A program made the translations under genes and the position numbers. DNA of 33,788 nucleotides, taken from assembly GCA_027083445.1 (NCBI GenBank), contig JALWOP010000474.1, positions 1 through 33,788 on the forward strand, in the 5' to 3' direction. Positions 33,298-33,788 of the stretch are shown here, piece by piece; the stretch's first letter is position 1; the number at the start of each line of letters is the position of its first letter. This DNA comes from Planctomycetota bacterium. Lineage in GTDB: Bacteria > Planctomycetota > UBA1135 > GCA-002686595. The notes beneath the pieces are model-generated. The model saw only the letters and a program-made list of their open reading frames with translations, made no database searches and was not told the DNA's origin.

Positions 33298-33778
33298 CCG
33301 GCGTTCCGACGGGGACCCGAGAGAAGAGTTCGGCCACGTCCTCATTGCGCATGCGCACACACCCGTGGGAAGCGGGTTGTCCGATCAGTCCCTCCTCATT
33401 GGTGCCGTGGATATAGATGTAGCGCTGCTTCGAATCGACCCCGGGGCCTTGGTTGCGCCCGGGCTCGAGTCCCTCGAGCCACAGAATGCGGGTCAGGACG
33501 AGGTCCTCTTCGACATCGGTTTGGTCGCGATGGATCTCGGCTAGCTGTCCCGTGTCCTGGCGGCTGCGGAAAATCGTCCCCAGGGGCGCATCCTCGCCGA
33601 TCTTCTCTGCGATGCGGTGTTTCCCGAGGGGGGTGCAGTTGCTTCCTGCTCGACTCCCCAGGCCGAAGCGTGACGTGGAGACGGGCCAGGAGGCGATGGG
33701 GCGCCCTGCCTGGAGAAGGGTGAGGCGTTGACGGCTGCATTCGACCACCAGGGAGATGTCGGTGGATGCGGGGGGCAT
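33281..33778 (-). CDS. L,D-transpeptidase (YkuD domain)
   Basis: This protein of at least 165 residues has the YkuD catalytic fold that forms 3-3 cross-links in peptidoglycan or attaches proteins to it. The motif IHGTNEEG (His124) and the active site SHGCVRM (His138, Cys140) are intact, and the end GTPVTIL matches the family's last strand. The N-terminus (ISLVVECSRQRLTLLQAGRPIASWPVSTS) is the first sheet of the domain. ATG 33778 gives no signal peptide, and the frame stays open to the window edge 10 bases upstream, so the true gene may be longer with an export signal outside the view. It converges with the SGNH gene and overlaps it by 17 bases. If this is a planctomycete, the gene supports a retained peptidoglycan wall. 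Confidence 0.9.
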   Translation of the reverse strand: MPPASTDISLVVECSRQRLTLLQAGRPIASWPVSTSRFGLGSRAGSNCTPLGKHRIAEKIGEDAPLGTIFRSRQDTGQLAEIHRDQTDVEEDLVLTRILWLEGLEPGRNQGPGVDSKQRYIYIHGTNEEGLIGQPASHGCVRMRNEDVAELFSRVPVGTPVTILP

Positions 33779-33788
33779 GGTCTGGGCC

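Overview
This window is GC-rich and densely coding, from a bacterium that is most likely a member of the Planctomycetota. That assignment is an inference from style: two sigma factor/Ser-Thr kinase pairs with overlapping genes, a kinase fused to a formylglycine-generating-enzyme-like domain, a lone type II pseudopilin, a large Asp-box (VPS10-like) secreted protein, and concanavalin-like beta-sandwich domains attached to unrelated proteins. Myxococcota or another deep-branching high-GC phylum cannot be excluded from sequence alone. I see no rRNA, tRNA, insertion sequence, prophage or CRISPR array.

Layout. 228-554: small Cys-rich putative zinc protein (+). 599-4301: sigma factor and giant kinase-FGE fusion on the minus strand. 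4302-4887: non-coding. 4888-8535: exported Asp-box protein and a CBS-pair protein (+). 8554-10534: minus-strand DRE-TIM acyltransferase (isopropylmalate/homocitrate synthase family) and a pseudopilin, separated by a strong hairpin. 10713-14664: aspartate kinase, MgtE magnesium channel and a signal peptidase I carrying a large inserted domain. 14737-17122: ECF sigma factor, zinc-finger anti-sigma factor and an exported helical protein as one translationally coupled operon. 17147-18792: tRNA 2-selenouridine synthase and a DoxX-like membrane protein, followed by a terminator and a hairpin-rich 400-base gap. 19200-24532: aminopeptidase N, PurF and a cysteine synthase family enzyme. 24591-29165: two glycosyltransferases and a B12-binding-type radical SAM enzyme. 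29214-33297: sigma factor, TPR kinase and a membrane-anchored SGNH protein, coupled by overlapping stops and starts. 33281-33778: L,D-transpeptidase, running in from the right edge.

How the genes fit together. Housekeeping metabolism (aspartate family amino acids, purines, cysteine, peptide turnover, tRNA modification, Mg2+) is interleaved with three signalling modules. The right third (24591-33778) reads as a cell-envelope locus: sugar transfer, radical SAM chemistry, a signalling pair, a surface SGNH enzyme and a wall cross-linker. This is the best candidate for an undescribed system, though its product cannot be named from sequence. Several gene starts lack a Shine-Dalgarno sequence and instead have a TAnnnT hexamer 4-12 bases upstream, suggesting leaderless mRNAs. 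Two perfect 14-base palindromes lie against putative -10 boxes.
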